This document shows, one piece after another, positions 34,492 to 42,020 of a stretch of 64,000 nucleotides of DNA. The translations under genes were made by a program, and so were the position numbers. The DNA is from Betaproteobacteria bacterium (GTDB lineage Bacteria > Pseudomonadota > Gammaproteobacteria > Burkholderiales > Burkholderiaceae_C). The first letter of the stretch is position 1. Each line of letters starts with the position of its first letter. The stretch covers positions 1 to 64,000 of the forward strand of contig JANXSZ010000016.1 of NCBI GenBank assembly GCA_025356445.1. The letters are read 5' to 3'. The notes under the pieces were generated by a model. The model did no database searches. It saw only the letters and a list, made by a program, of their open reading frames with translations, and was not told where the DNA came from.

Positions 34492-35223
34492 TTACCGCCG
34501 CAGCGCCGTGAACGCCGCAAATTCCCAGCGCCGCATCGCCAGCAGCAGCGTGTAGCCCTCACGGTCTTTCTCGCCCAGTTTTTGGTCTGCCAAATGCTGC
34601 TGCGCGAAGTCTTGCGCCACGCTTTGCATGCGTTCCATGAACGCCGGGGCCAGGCTTTTGCTGACCGAGCCATGCACCAGCAGCAGCCCTTGGTCTGCAC
34701 CGTCAAAGCTGCCTGCAAAGTAATCCAGCAGCGCATGGTCGCGGAAGAACTCCATCACCGGGCCGTGCGGCCGCCAGCGGAAGGTCTTGGCCAGCTTCAG
34801 TCGGTAGCGGTTCAGCGGGCGCAGCTCGATGATGCCGATGCGGTCAAGCTGCGCCAAACAGGCGATGCCCTCAGCCTCGCTGATGCGGTACTGCGCCACG
34901 ATTTGCTCCAGCGTCCACAGGCTCAGCACGCTGATCGCCACCAGCAGCAGTTTTTTGTCGACCACGACGGCCCGCTCTTGGGCCTGTGTCAGCTCGCTCA
35001 GCAGCGGCTGCGCATCGGCCACTCGGCGGGCTAAATCAGCGAAATCGAGCTTCAGTGCCCGGCAGATAGCGTCAATGCGAGAGAGCGGCATATCGCCCTT
35101 GGCCAGCATCCGCTTCACGCTGGATTCGGCTAAATCCAGCTTCACAGCCAAGTCGGCGTAAGTCATCTGGGCAGTCTTCAGCTCTTTTTTGAGGGCCAAG
35201 ACGAGATCGGCGGTGGTGCTCAT
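34492..35223 (-). CDS. XRE-family transcriptional regulator with C-terminal sensor-like domain
   Basis: A 243-residue protein. Residues 5-65 are a lambda-repressor-like helix-turn-helix (MTYADLAVKLDLAESSVKRML, then MPLSRIDAICRALKLDFADLA). The remaining 175 residues form a helical domain (LLLVAISVLSLWTLEQIVAQYRISEAEG...) with a possible second winged helix near 105-140 and a conserved-looking LVHGSVSKSLAPAFMERM. I know the architecture in betaproteobacteria but not its ligand. A palindromic site 20 bases upstream of its start is probably its own operator; a near copy lies at 38861. Confidence 0.75.
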   Translation of the reverse strand: MSTTADLVLALKKELKTAQMTYADLAVKLDLAESSVKRMLAKGDMPLSRIDAICRALKLDFADLARRVADAQPLLSELTQAQERAVVVDKKLLLVAISVLSLWTLEQIVAQYRISEAEGIACLAQLDRIGIIELRPLNRYRLKLAKTFRWRPHGPVMEFFRDHALLDYFAGSFDGADQGLLLVHGSVSKSLAPAFMERMQSVAQDFAQQHLADQKLGEKDREGYTLLLAMRRWEFAAFTALRR

Positions 35224-35242
35224 GGTGGGTGATGTGGTGATT

Positions 35243-35263
35243 GGGTATCGTTTAAGAATACTT
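35243..35263. promoter_or_regulatory. Candidate operator of the XRE regulator (site 1)
   Basis: GGGTATC-GTTTAAG-AATACTT lies 20 bases before the regulator start. Its arms (GTAT and ATAC) are inverted repeats. A 21-base sequence 3.6 kb away at 38861-38881 matches it at 16 of 21 positions, all five differences being transitions. This is the expected look of an autoregulatory operator with a second target. Confidence 0.5.
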
Positions 35264-35352
35264 TAAATCCTAAAAATTAACACTGTGGCGGTATGCAATC
35301 CTTTTGCATGGCATCTAGGCGCAAAGTCGAGGCTCCACTGCACGACTTCACC

Positions 35353-35762
35353 ATGACAACCTCGCCACCCCTCACCTCTCGCGAACGTGCCCTGGCTATC
35401 GCCTGCGTCGGTTTGCTCCTCATCGCCAGCTTCGCCTCCGCCGTTCCCCAAAGTGCCACCTACCACCACTTTGCCGACCAGCGTGGCTGGCTGGGCGTAC
35501 CCTTTGCGCTCGATGTGCTGAGTAACCTGCCGTTTGCACTGTGGGGCATTGGGGGGCTGGTGGGCGGTCATCGCTTGCTACGGGCTTGCCAAAGTGTTTG
35601 AACTGGCCGATCACAGCCTTTTTGCGCTGACCGCACAGAGCGTGTCGGGCCATACGCTCAAGCACTTGGTGGCGGGTTGCGCTGCATGGCCGGTGTGTGC
35701 TGCACTGTGGCCGCGCCGTCACCACCCTGCTGCACAATCGCCGGGCACTCGGCGAGGTGTGA
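35353..35762 (+). pseudogene. Broken ceramidase-like membrane protein gene
   Basis: The first frame encodes ERALAIACVGLLLIASFAS, then YHHFADQRGWLGVPFALDVLSNLPFALWGIGGL, typical of alkaline-ceramidase-like membrane proteins of proteobacteria. Near 35580 the frame shifts and continues with CYGLAKVFELADHSLFALTAQSVSGHTLKHLVAG, the conserved C-terminal part. About 100 residues between the two are missing, so a deletion joined the ends out of frame. A second shift near 35715 would restore a short tail ending at 35762. Ceramidase-like proteins hydrolyse sphingolipid amides, but this copy is dead. Confidence 0.65.
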
Positions 35763-35843
35763 ATGCACCTCGGCCCCTTCAGCGTTCTCGCCCTGTTTGA
35801 ACTTCCTGAACTTTTCGCTTATCTCGTTACGAAAGCTCTTCGC

Positions 35844-37781
35844 ATGACTTCCTCCGCCACAGTTTTTTCTGCTGCCCCGGAACCCGACACGCACCCGAAC
35901 CAGTTCGCCCTGCTCAAGCAGCGCCGCTTTGCGCCCTTTTTCTGGACGCAGTTCTCCGGCGCGGCGAACGATAACCTGTTCAAGTTCGCTTTCACGGTAA
36001 TGGTCACGTACCAGCTCAGCGTGGATTGGCTTCCGCCTGCGATGGCGGGGCTGGTGATTGGGGCGCTGTTCATCTTGCCGTTTTTGCTGTTCTCGGCCAC
36101 CAGTGGGCAGTTGACGGACAAGTACGACAAGACCCGGGTGATTCGTTTTGTGAAGAACTTGGAGGTGGTCATCATGCTGATTGCCGCCTACGGTTTTATC
36201 AACCACAACGTCCCCGTGCTGCTACTCTGCACCTTTTTGATGGGCGTGCATTCCACGCTGTTTGGCCCGGTCAAGTTCGCCTACCTGCCCCAGGTGCTGA
36301 GCGAACGCGAGTTGACCGGCGGTAACGGCATGGTGGAGATGGGCACCTTCGTCGCTATTTTGATGGGCAATATCATTGGTGGACTTTTAGTGGCTGTACC
36401 GCAGGTGGGATCGGCGTATGTAGCTATTATTTGTGTAGCGGCTGCCGTGGTGGGGCGCCTGGTTGCACAGTTCATCCCAGCCAATCCTGCCACCGACCCG
36501 GGTCTGAAAATCAACTGGAACCCTGTCACCGAGACCTGGCGCAATCTGATGCTGGCACGCGAGAACATCGTCGTGTTCCGCTCGCTCTTGGGGATCAGTT
36601 GGATGTGGTTTTTTGGTGCGGTGTTTTTGAGCCAATTCTCCAGCCTCGCCAAGGATGTGCTGCACGGCAACGAGCAGGTGGCGTCGCTGCTGCTGGTGGT
36701 GTTTTCTATCGGCATTGCCACTGGCTCGCTGTTGTGCGAAGTGCTGAGCCGCCGTCAGGTGGAAATCGCGCTGGTGCCGCTGGGTGCTATCGGCATGAGC
36801 GTGTTTGCCATCGACCTGTACTTTGCCTCGCGCGGTCTGCCCGCCGCTGAGACGATGGGCGTGGGCGCGTTCATCGCCATCTCGGCCCATTGGCGTGTGA
36901 TGGCGGATTTGGCCTTGCTGAGCCTGTTCGCTGGTTTGTACAGCGTGCCCATGTACGCCCTCATCCAGATGCGCAGCCAGCCCACGCACCGTGCCCGCAT
37001 CATCGCGGCGAACAACATCCTGAACGCGCTGTTCATGATCGCCAGCTCCGTCATTGCAGGAGCCCTGCTGGGCGCGCACTTCACGATTCCCGAAATCTTC
37101 TTGTTCACGGGCATCGCCAATGCGGTGGTGGCCGCGTACATCTTCTTGCTGGTACCCGAGTACCTGCTGCGCTTTGTGGCCTGGGTGATGACGCACATGG
37201 TGTACCGCTTCAAGGTGACGGGCGAGCAGCACATTCCCACCGAGGGCGCGGCAGTGCTGGTGTGTAACCATGTGAGCTTCGTCGATGCCGTGCTGTTGAT
37301 GGCAGCCAGCCCGCGCCCGATTCGCTTTGTGATGGACCACCGCATCTTCCAGGTTCCTGTGCTGGGCTGGTTGTTCCGCTTGGCCAAAGCCATCCCGATT
37401 GCGCCGCAAAAGGAAGACGCCGCCCTGTACGAAGTCGCCTTTGCACGCGCTGCCGAGGTGCTGCGCGAGGGCGATTTACTGGCCATTTTCCCTGAAGGCG
37501 GCATCACCCAAGACGGGACGCTGCAACCCTTCAAGGGCGGCATCATGAAGATCCTGGAGAGGGCCAACGTGGATGGCATCACCCCGCCAGTGATCCCGAT
37601 GGCGCTGACGAACCTGTGGGGTTCGTATTTCAGCCGTGTGGAGCAGGGTGGCGCGATGGTGCGGCCCTTTCGGCGCGGGATGTTCAACCCGGTGGGGTTG
37701 AATGTGGGCGCGGCGGTGAAGGCGAAAGACCTGAATCCTGATGCCTTGCGCCATGCCGTCGCTGGTTTGTTGTCAGTCTGA
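35844..37781 (+). CDS. MFS transporter fused to a PlsC acyltransferase (LplT-Aas-like)
   Basis: A 645-residue inner-membrane protein. Residues 20-420 form a 12-helix major facilitator domain (FFWTQFSGAANDNLFKFAF, then SGQLTDKYDKTRVI), as in the lysophospholipid flippase LplT. Residues 435-645 form a PlsC domain with the catalytic NHVSFVD (475-481) and FPEGG (559-563). The pair would flip lysophospholipids inward and reacylate them. In other bacteria a third domain, an AMP-binding acyl-ACP synthetase, completes Aas; here the protein ends after PlsC. The start at 35844 is chosen because the upstream frame overlaps a pseudogene. Confidence 0.85.
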   Translation: MTSSATVFSAAPEPDTHPNQFALLKQRRFAPFFWTQFSGAANDNLFKFAFTVMVTYQLSVDWLPPAMAGLVIGALFILPFLLFSATSGQLTDKYDKTRVIRFVKNLEVVIMLIAAYGFINHNVPVLLLCTFLMGVHSTLFGPVKFAYLPQVLSERELTGGNGMVEMGTFVAILMGNIIGGLLVAVPQVGSAYVAIICVAAAVVGRLVAQFIPANPATDPGLKINWNPVTETWRNLMLARENIVVFRSLLGISWMWFFGAVFLSQFSSLAKDVLHGNEQVASLLLVVFSIGIATGSLLCEVLSRRQVEIALVPLGAIGMSVFAIDLYFASRGLPAAETMGVGAFIAISAHWRVMADLALLSLFAGLYSVPMYALIQMRSQPTHRARIIAANNILNALFMIASSVIAGALLGAHFTIPEIFLFTGIANAVVAAYIFLLVPEYLLRFVAWVMTHMVYRFKVTGEQHIPTEGAAVLVCNHVSFVDAVLLMAASPRPIRFVMDHRIFQVPVLGWLFRLAKAIPIAPQKEDAALYEVAFARAAEVLREGDLLAIFPEGGITQDGTLQPFKGGIMKILERANVDGITPPVIPMALTNLWGSYFSRVEQGGAMVRPFRRGMFNPVGLNVGAAVKAKDLNPDALRHAVAGLLSV

Positions 37782-37794
37782 TAAAAGGGTTTTC

Positions 37795-38841
37795 ATGAGC
37801 AAATCATTGCGCTTGTCTGAAAAATGGTTCCACCGTGGCCTGTGGCTGGTGGCGGTTATTTTTGGTGGATTTTTAACCGGACTGGGCGGCACCATCGTGG
37901 CGGATTTGCCGCAGGTGGAGCAGCACAAGGTATTGGCCGATTTCATCGCTGACCGTCCCGCTGCGGAGCGTTTGCGCTTGGACATCAAACAAGCAGCGCA
38001 GGCATCGTCCCAGGCTTGAGCCGCCCTCAAGCAAGCGCAGCTCAAGCACCAAGCCGCACAATCTGACGTGGAAGCGGCGCAAGAAACCTTTGACAACTGG
38101 GTGTCCACCCGCCGCGCCACCCAGCAGTCTGCGCAAGATGCAGAATTGGTAGCCCGCACGGCGGCGCTTGAAAAACTCAGAGCCACTGAGCGCACCGCCA
38201 AAGCCGCTGTAGAAGCCCAAGAGCAGGCGCATTTGGATGCAGAGCAGCGCGAAAAACAAAAAACCGCTGAGCTGGGGGTGATGGAAAACGCCGCCAGAGT
38301 CGGGCTGTATGCCGAGCTGCGCAGCCAAGCGCTGCGAGTGTTTGGCTACCGCTTGGCGCTGTGTTTACCGCTGCTGGGAGTGGCCGGGTGGTTGTTTGTC
38401 AAAAAGCGCAAAAGCCCCTATTGGCCTTTCGTGTGGGGCTTCATCTACTTCGCCTTGGTGGCCTTCTTTGTCGAACTGGTGCCCTACACGCCCAGCTACG
38501 GCGGCTACGTGCGCTACATCGTCGGCATTGTGATGACGGTGCTGATAGGCCGCTACGCCATCGTGGCGCTCAACCGCTACATGGAGCGGCAAAAGCTGGC
38601 AGAACAGCAACCCGCCGTGCAGCGCCGCGAAGAACTCAGCTACGACGTGGCCCTGACCCGCTTGGGCAAATGCGTGTGCCCAGGCTGCGAGCGCCCGGTG
38701 GATGTGAAAAACGACAAGATCGACTTTTGCCCGCACTGCGGCATCGGCTTGTTTGACCTCTGTGGCAGTTGTACCACCCGAAAAAGTGCGTTTGCCCCGT
38801 TTTGCCATTCATGCGGAACGCGGGCTCGGGCTGTCGTTTGA
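37795..38841 (+). pseudogene. Zinc-ribbon membrane protein interrupted by one in-frame TGA
   Basis: The frame would encode 348 residues: an N-terminal membrane helix (FHRGLWLVAVIFGGFLTGLGG), a long Ala/Gln/Glu-rich coiled coil (residues 55-170), two or three more membrane helices (190-260) and a C-terminal zinc-ribbon part with CVCPGC, CPHC, CGSC and CHSC pairs. Codon 75 (38017-38019) is TGA, and the frame then stays open and conserved-looking for 273 codons. A CGA-to-TGA change would explain it. An internal restart could yield only the C-terminal part. It is 13 bases after the MFS-PlsC gene, and telA lies downstream. Confidence 0.7.
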
Positions 38842-38860
38842 TGCTCTGGAAAAATACAAA

Positions 38861-38881
38861 AAGTACCGTTTAAAGATACTT
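38861..38881. promoter_or_regulatory. Candidate operator of the XRE regulator (site 2)
   Basis: AAGTA-CCGTTTAAAGA-TACTT has perfect 5-base inverted arms and matches the site in front of the XRE gene at 16 of 21 positions. It lies 19 bases after the zinc-ribbon stop and before a 30-codon ORF and the DUF2059-like gene, so it could control transcription of the latter. Confidence 0.5.
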
Positions 38882-38892
38882 ATAAGGTGAAT

Positions 38893-38985
38893 ATGAGGTA
38901 TTTCGATGAAATTCAGGTTCTTTCGATGCGCCGCAAGGCATCATTCGTTCGACGCTTTGAGAGCGTCCATGATGTAGTCCTTTAG
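38893..38985 (+). CDS. Possible 30-residue small ORF
   Basis: An ATG preceded by AAGGTG at four-base spacing opens a 30-codon frame (MRYFDEIQVLSMRRKASF...) directly behind the operator-like palindrome. The product is basic in its middle and has no recognised motif. It may be a leader or a chance frame in the 264-base gap between 38842 and 39105. Nothing else is visible in that gap except the operator and the probable promoter of the next gene. Confidence 0.2.
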   Translation: MRYFDEIQVLSMRRKASFVRRFESVHDVVL

Positions 38986-39105
38986 GCGAGAGATGCTTAA
39001 CCCAATGGGGCTTAATCTGAAGCTTCCCGTTCAGTGCCGTGTGCCGCACCTGAATTTTTGTTCCATAACGTTACTGCCCTGTTAAAAAATCCTGAAAGGT
39101 GAGTC

Positions 39106-39555
39106 ATGGCTGCATTTTTTGTTCCTACTTTGAAAACTATAGCCCTGAAAATTGGACTGATGGTTGTAGTTTCTGCAACCTCACTTGCTATAGCTCAAGA
39201 TGACACTTTGGCAAAAGAGAAGGCGGTTGAGCGGTACGTAAATACCAGCAGCTCTGAGGCTATATATCAGCAAATAATCTTGTATGTAGCCAGTGAAAAT
39301 CAACCCAATGATGGTGCTTTGCGTAGGATTTTGGAATCTAAAGAAGCATTTCAAGTTTATAAAGACCTATCGAAAGAATCGCTTATCCGAACTTTTAGCT
39401 TGGATGAGCTCAATGCGATGGCTGATTTTTATGGTTCCGTGCATGGCGTAAGTGCATCTAAAAAAATGGTTGCTTATGCGACGGTGGAACTGTCACGCAT
39501 CGCGCAAGAGTTTTCCGATCGTCTAAAGCAACGACTTAAAGAAGTGCCTAAATGA
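39106..39555 (+). CDS. Secreted DUF2059-like protein
   Basis: A 149-residue protein with an N-terminal signal peptide (KIGLMVVVSATSLAIAQ, cleavage near residue 30) and a helical domain that includes FSLDELNAMADFYGSVHGVSASKKM, the closing motif of DUF2059 proteins. These are periplasmic and of unknown function. AAAGGTGAG precedes the ATG. Base composition is clearly more AT-rich than in flanking genes, suggesting a separate origin. Its last four bases overlap a 20-codon zinc-ribbon tail (39552-39614), so it seems to have been placed between two halves of an older arrangement. Confidence 0.65.
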   Translation: MAAFFVPTLKTIALKIGLMVVVSATSLAIAQDDTLAKEKAVERYVNTSSSEAIYQQIILYVASENQPNDGALRRILESKEAFQVYKDLSKESLIRTFSLDELNAMADFYGSVHGVSASKKMVAYATVELSRIAQEFSDRLKQRLKEVPK

Positions 39556-39614
39556 CGGATCCCCTCGCCCTGTTTTGTCATACCTGTGGTGTACGTGCCA
39601 GTGCGCTGACGTAG
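39552..39614 (+). pseudogene. Remnant C-terminal tail of a second zinc-ribbon protein
   Basis: The frame reads PLALFCHTCGVRASALT and stops. The last residues of the zinc-ribbon gene at 38841 read FAPFCHSCGTRARAVV, so the two tails align without gaps and share the F-C-H-x-C-G core. Only about 20 codons remain here, directly before telA. This is best explained as the end of an older or duplicated copy of the zinc-ribbon gene, cut off when the DUF2059 segment was inserted. Its ATG overlaps the preceding stop. Confidence 0.55.
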
Positions 39615-39762
39615 GAGGCAAACTTTGCAAGCGAATAACATCAAACCTACCTTCACCGCGTTAATGCGCAACTCACCGTTGGTTGGACTTGAATTGGATT
39701 TCAGCCGACTGAGCGATAGCATTTCTCCCTCATTGCTTCCCCCGCTAAACGGAGCCACGACC

Positions 39763-40968
39763 ATGTCAACCGCACCTACCACCACCACAGCCACCCCCAG
39801 CTTCCAGCTTACCCCGCCCGAGGTCTTGACCCCACTCGCGCCCGAGATCGCCAACAGCGCCGTCCCGCTCAAGCCCGAACTCAAAACCGCTGTGGACGAC
39901 CAGGTTGAGCGCTTCGTCGCTGCGCTGCTGACCGAAGATCTGCACACCGAGGCCTTCAAAGCCAAGCTTGACAGTGCGTTCCAGCTCGGCAAAGAAGAAA
40001 TCTCTATCGCCTCCAGCCTGATGCAAGGTCGCTTCATGCAGCGTAACTTTGTGGGCGTGGAGGACACCAGCGCGTTCAAGGCGATCCAGGACATGCGCGG
40101 GCATCTGGACGAGTTGAACCCTGGCAAACAAGGCGATTTGTTCCAGCCGCAAAAGCTGCTGGGCATCATCCCGTTTGGCAACAAGTTGCAGTCGTACTTT
40201 CGCAAGTATGAGAGCGCCGGTGCGCAGCTCCAAAAAAGTATGCAGCAGCTCTACGCCGCCCGCGACGACATGCAGCGCGATGTGGTCGAAGTGGAAGCGG
40301 TGCGCACCAAGCTGTGGGACGCGATGCAGCGCTTGGGCGGAGCGATTCACTTTGCTGAAAAGCTCGACACCCAAATCGCCACCAAAGTCACCAGCCTGCA
40401 AGCCATCGACCCCGAGCGGGCCAAGGCTTTGCAGCAAGAGGTGCAGTTCTACGCCCGGCAAAACCTCACCGACATGCTGACCCAGCAAGCGGTGTGTACC
40501 AACGGCTACTTGGCGCTGGACGTGCTGAAAAAGACGGGCCGCGAGATGATGAACGGCTGCACCCGCGTCGCCACCACCGGCATGAGCGCACTGGCCGTGG
40601 CGCAGACCGTGGCGCGGGCCACGGGTAACCAGATTGCGGTGATGGACATGCTGACCGGTGTGAACACCAGCATCGAAAACCTGATCGCCGAGACGGGTCG
40701 CCAGCTCAACACCCATGTGGAGCGCACCGCGCAGTTTTCGTCCAACCCCATGATCGGCATCGACAAAATCAAGGAGATGTTCGACCAGACCTTCAAGGCC
40801 ATGGACGCGATGGACAGCTTCCGCGCCAAGGCCATCGACGTGATGGGACAGAACAACGCCCTCATGCAGCAGCAGCTAGCGCTTTCCGCCCAGTACGTTG
40901 ACCGCGTGCGCCAGCAAAAGGCACGTGAGGCGACGAAGGTGGCGATGAGCGGGCCCGTGGCGCTGTAA
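39763..40968 (+). CDS. telA: Toxic anion resistance protein TelA (KlaA-like)
   Basis: A 401-residue, mostly helical cytoplasmic protein of the TelA family, linked to tellurite and other envelope stresses. Conserved segments are the IIPFGNKLQSYFRKYESAGAQLQ block near residues 130-152, MQRLGGAIHFAEKLD, and NLIAETGRQLNTHVERTAQF near the end. The ATG at 39763 has ACGGAG nine bases upstream and gives a family-typical length. A TTG at 39625, which sits behind a perfect AGGAGG, would add 46 residues and is a serious alternative. The gene is intact while its neighbours on both sides are broken. Confidence 0.88.
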   Translation: MSTAPTTTTATPSFQLTPPEVLTPLAPEIANSAVPLKPELKTAVDDQVERFVAALLTEDLHTEAFKAKLDSAFQLGKEEISIASSLMQGRFMQRNFVGVEDTSAFKAIQDMRGHLDELNPGKQGDLFQPQKLLGIIPFGNKLQSYFRKYESAGAQLQKSMQQLYAARDDMQRDVVEVEAVRTKLWDAMQRLGGAIHFAEKLDTQIATKVTSLQAIDPERAKALQQEVQFYARQNLTDMLTQQAVCTNGYLALDVLKKTGREMMNGCTRVATTGMSALAVAQTVARATGNQIAVMDMLTGVNTSIENLIAETGRQLNTHVERTAQFSSNPMIGIDKIKEMFDQTFKAMDAMDSFRAKAIDVMGQNNALMQQQLALSAQYVDRVRQQKAREATKVAMSGPVAL

Positions 40969-41017
40969 CACCTGCCTGCACATTTCAAAAACCATAGCAA
41001 ACTCTGAAGGAAACACG

Positions 41018-41470
41018 ATGGCAAGCCCCAAATACATCATGCAGCGCGACACCAGCGGCTGGCGCACGTAAGTCTGGATCTCGTTCGCCGCCGCCATCGG
41101 CTCGTGCGCCGCAGGCGTGCTGCAACTCCCCAGCCTGGAGCTTGACCGCGCGTTCCTGGCGATTGGTCTGTTCTTTTGCCTGTTTTCCACCTTCACGCTG
41201 GCCAAAACCATCCGCGACAACCGCGATGGGCAGGTCGACACCGGCTCGTGGGTGATTACCGTGTGGGTGGCCTTCGCCGCCGCCTTCTCCCTGACCGCCT
41301 GGGGTCTGTGGCGCATGAAGATTGACGACTGGCAAAAGGGTTACATGGTGGTGAGCTGGTTGTTCCTGGTCAGCAGCACCTTCACCGTGGCCAAGACGGT
41401 GCGCGACAACCACGAGGCCGATTTGATGGACAGAGGCGGCGCACCCGCATTGGAGCAAGACACGCAATAA
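41018..41470 (+). pseudogene. YiaA/YiaB-type inner-membrane protein interrupted by one TAA
   Basis: The ATG at 41018 (with GAAGGAAAC upstream) opens MASPKYIMQRDTSGWRT, then codon 18 (41069-41071) is TAA, and the same frame continues VWISFAAAIGSCAAGVL and on to 41470. The whole product would have four membrane helices in two YiaA/B repeats, each with a FxxFSTFTxAKTxRDN-like motif (LFSTFTLAKTIRDN and VSSTFTVAKTVRDN). A TAC-to-TAA change would suffice. A GTG at 41117 could start a version without the first helix. It follows telA by 49 bases, the usual partner position. Confidence 0.7.
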
Positions 41471-41501
41471 ACCCGATGGCGCACCGGTAAGGGTATGGTT
41501 T

Positions 41502-41518
41502 GCTATTGAATATGTAGC
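41502..41518. repeat. Comamonadaceae-type short palindrome (GCTAT...GTAGC)
   Basis: GCTATTGAATATGTAGC, followed by TGTCTATGCCCATCCAG, lies in the gap after the YiaA-like gene. The core matches the dispersed GCTAT-N-ATAGC motif that also occurs at 53696 and elsewhere in this window. Confidence 0.45.
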
Positions 41519-41576
41519 TGTCTATGCCCATCCAGTATGCACACAGGGCCATTTGGGTTTGAAGAATACGGGGCTG

Positions 41577-42020
41577 CTACCCGCCAGAATGCTTGGCCCG
41601 CAAAAACCGCTGCTGCTGTTGCAAGGCTTCACTCGTGACCTGCGCCAGCAACGCTTCGCGGCGTGACAGCTCTGCTTGAAGCTGGCTGAGCTGGTCGCCC
41701 AGCATGTCCAGCGCCGAGGCACCGTCCACCATCGCCACCATCGCCACCATCCGCTGTGCAGTGGGCACTTGGGGCGCGAGGTGAGCCAACACGGTGTCCA
41801 GCGCTGTCAAGGCTTGCGGCTCGAAGGCAAGTGAAGTGACGGCTGTACCGCCCGCACCGGCGAAGCCTGCAGCCCGGCGATCAACAAACCCGCACCGGAT
41901 AGCGTCAACCCCAAAGCCAGGGCGATGGTGGCGGTTGACCGGGCCTGCCGCGCTGGCGTAGCGCTGCCGGTCAGGCGCTGCTGTGGCTACCGGGGAGAGA
42001 TCGTGTTTGGAACTTTTCAT
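41577..42020 (-). pseudogene. Small membrane protein gene with two compensating frameshifts
   Basis: The open frame starts MKSSKHDLSPV and ends with a coiled coil (LDMLGDQLSQLQAELSRREALLAQ), but its middle third (RHHRPGFGVDAIRCGFVDRR) is unlike any natural domain. One frame over, the same bases encode STATIALALGLTLSGAGLLIAGLQASP, a perfect membrane helix. So a shift near 41960 leaves the true frame and another near 41830 returns. The original protein probably had a short cytoplasmic start, one membrane helix and a periplasmic coiled coil. It overlaps the end of the xpaC-like gene by 50 bases. Confidence 0.6.

Noticed and set aside
37795-38841. Selenocysteine or programmed readthrough at the TGA in the zinc-ribbon gene
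   Set aside because: No selenocysteine-insertion hairpin was recognised and the position is in a coiled coil, not a redox site; a mutation or sequencing error is simpler.
39625-39762. TTG start of telA behind a perfect AGGAGG
   Set aside because: Not ruled out, but the extra 46 residues do not look like TelA; the ATG at 39763 fits family length, so the longer form is only noted.
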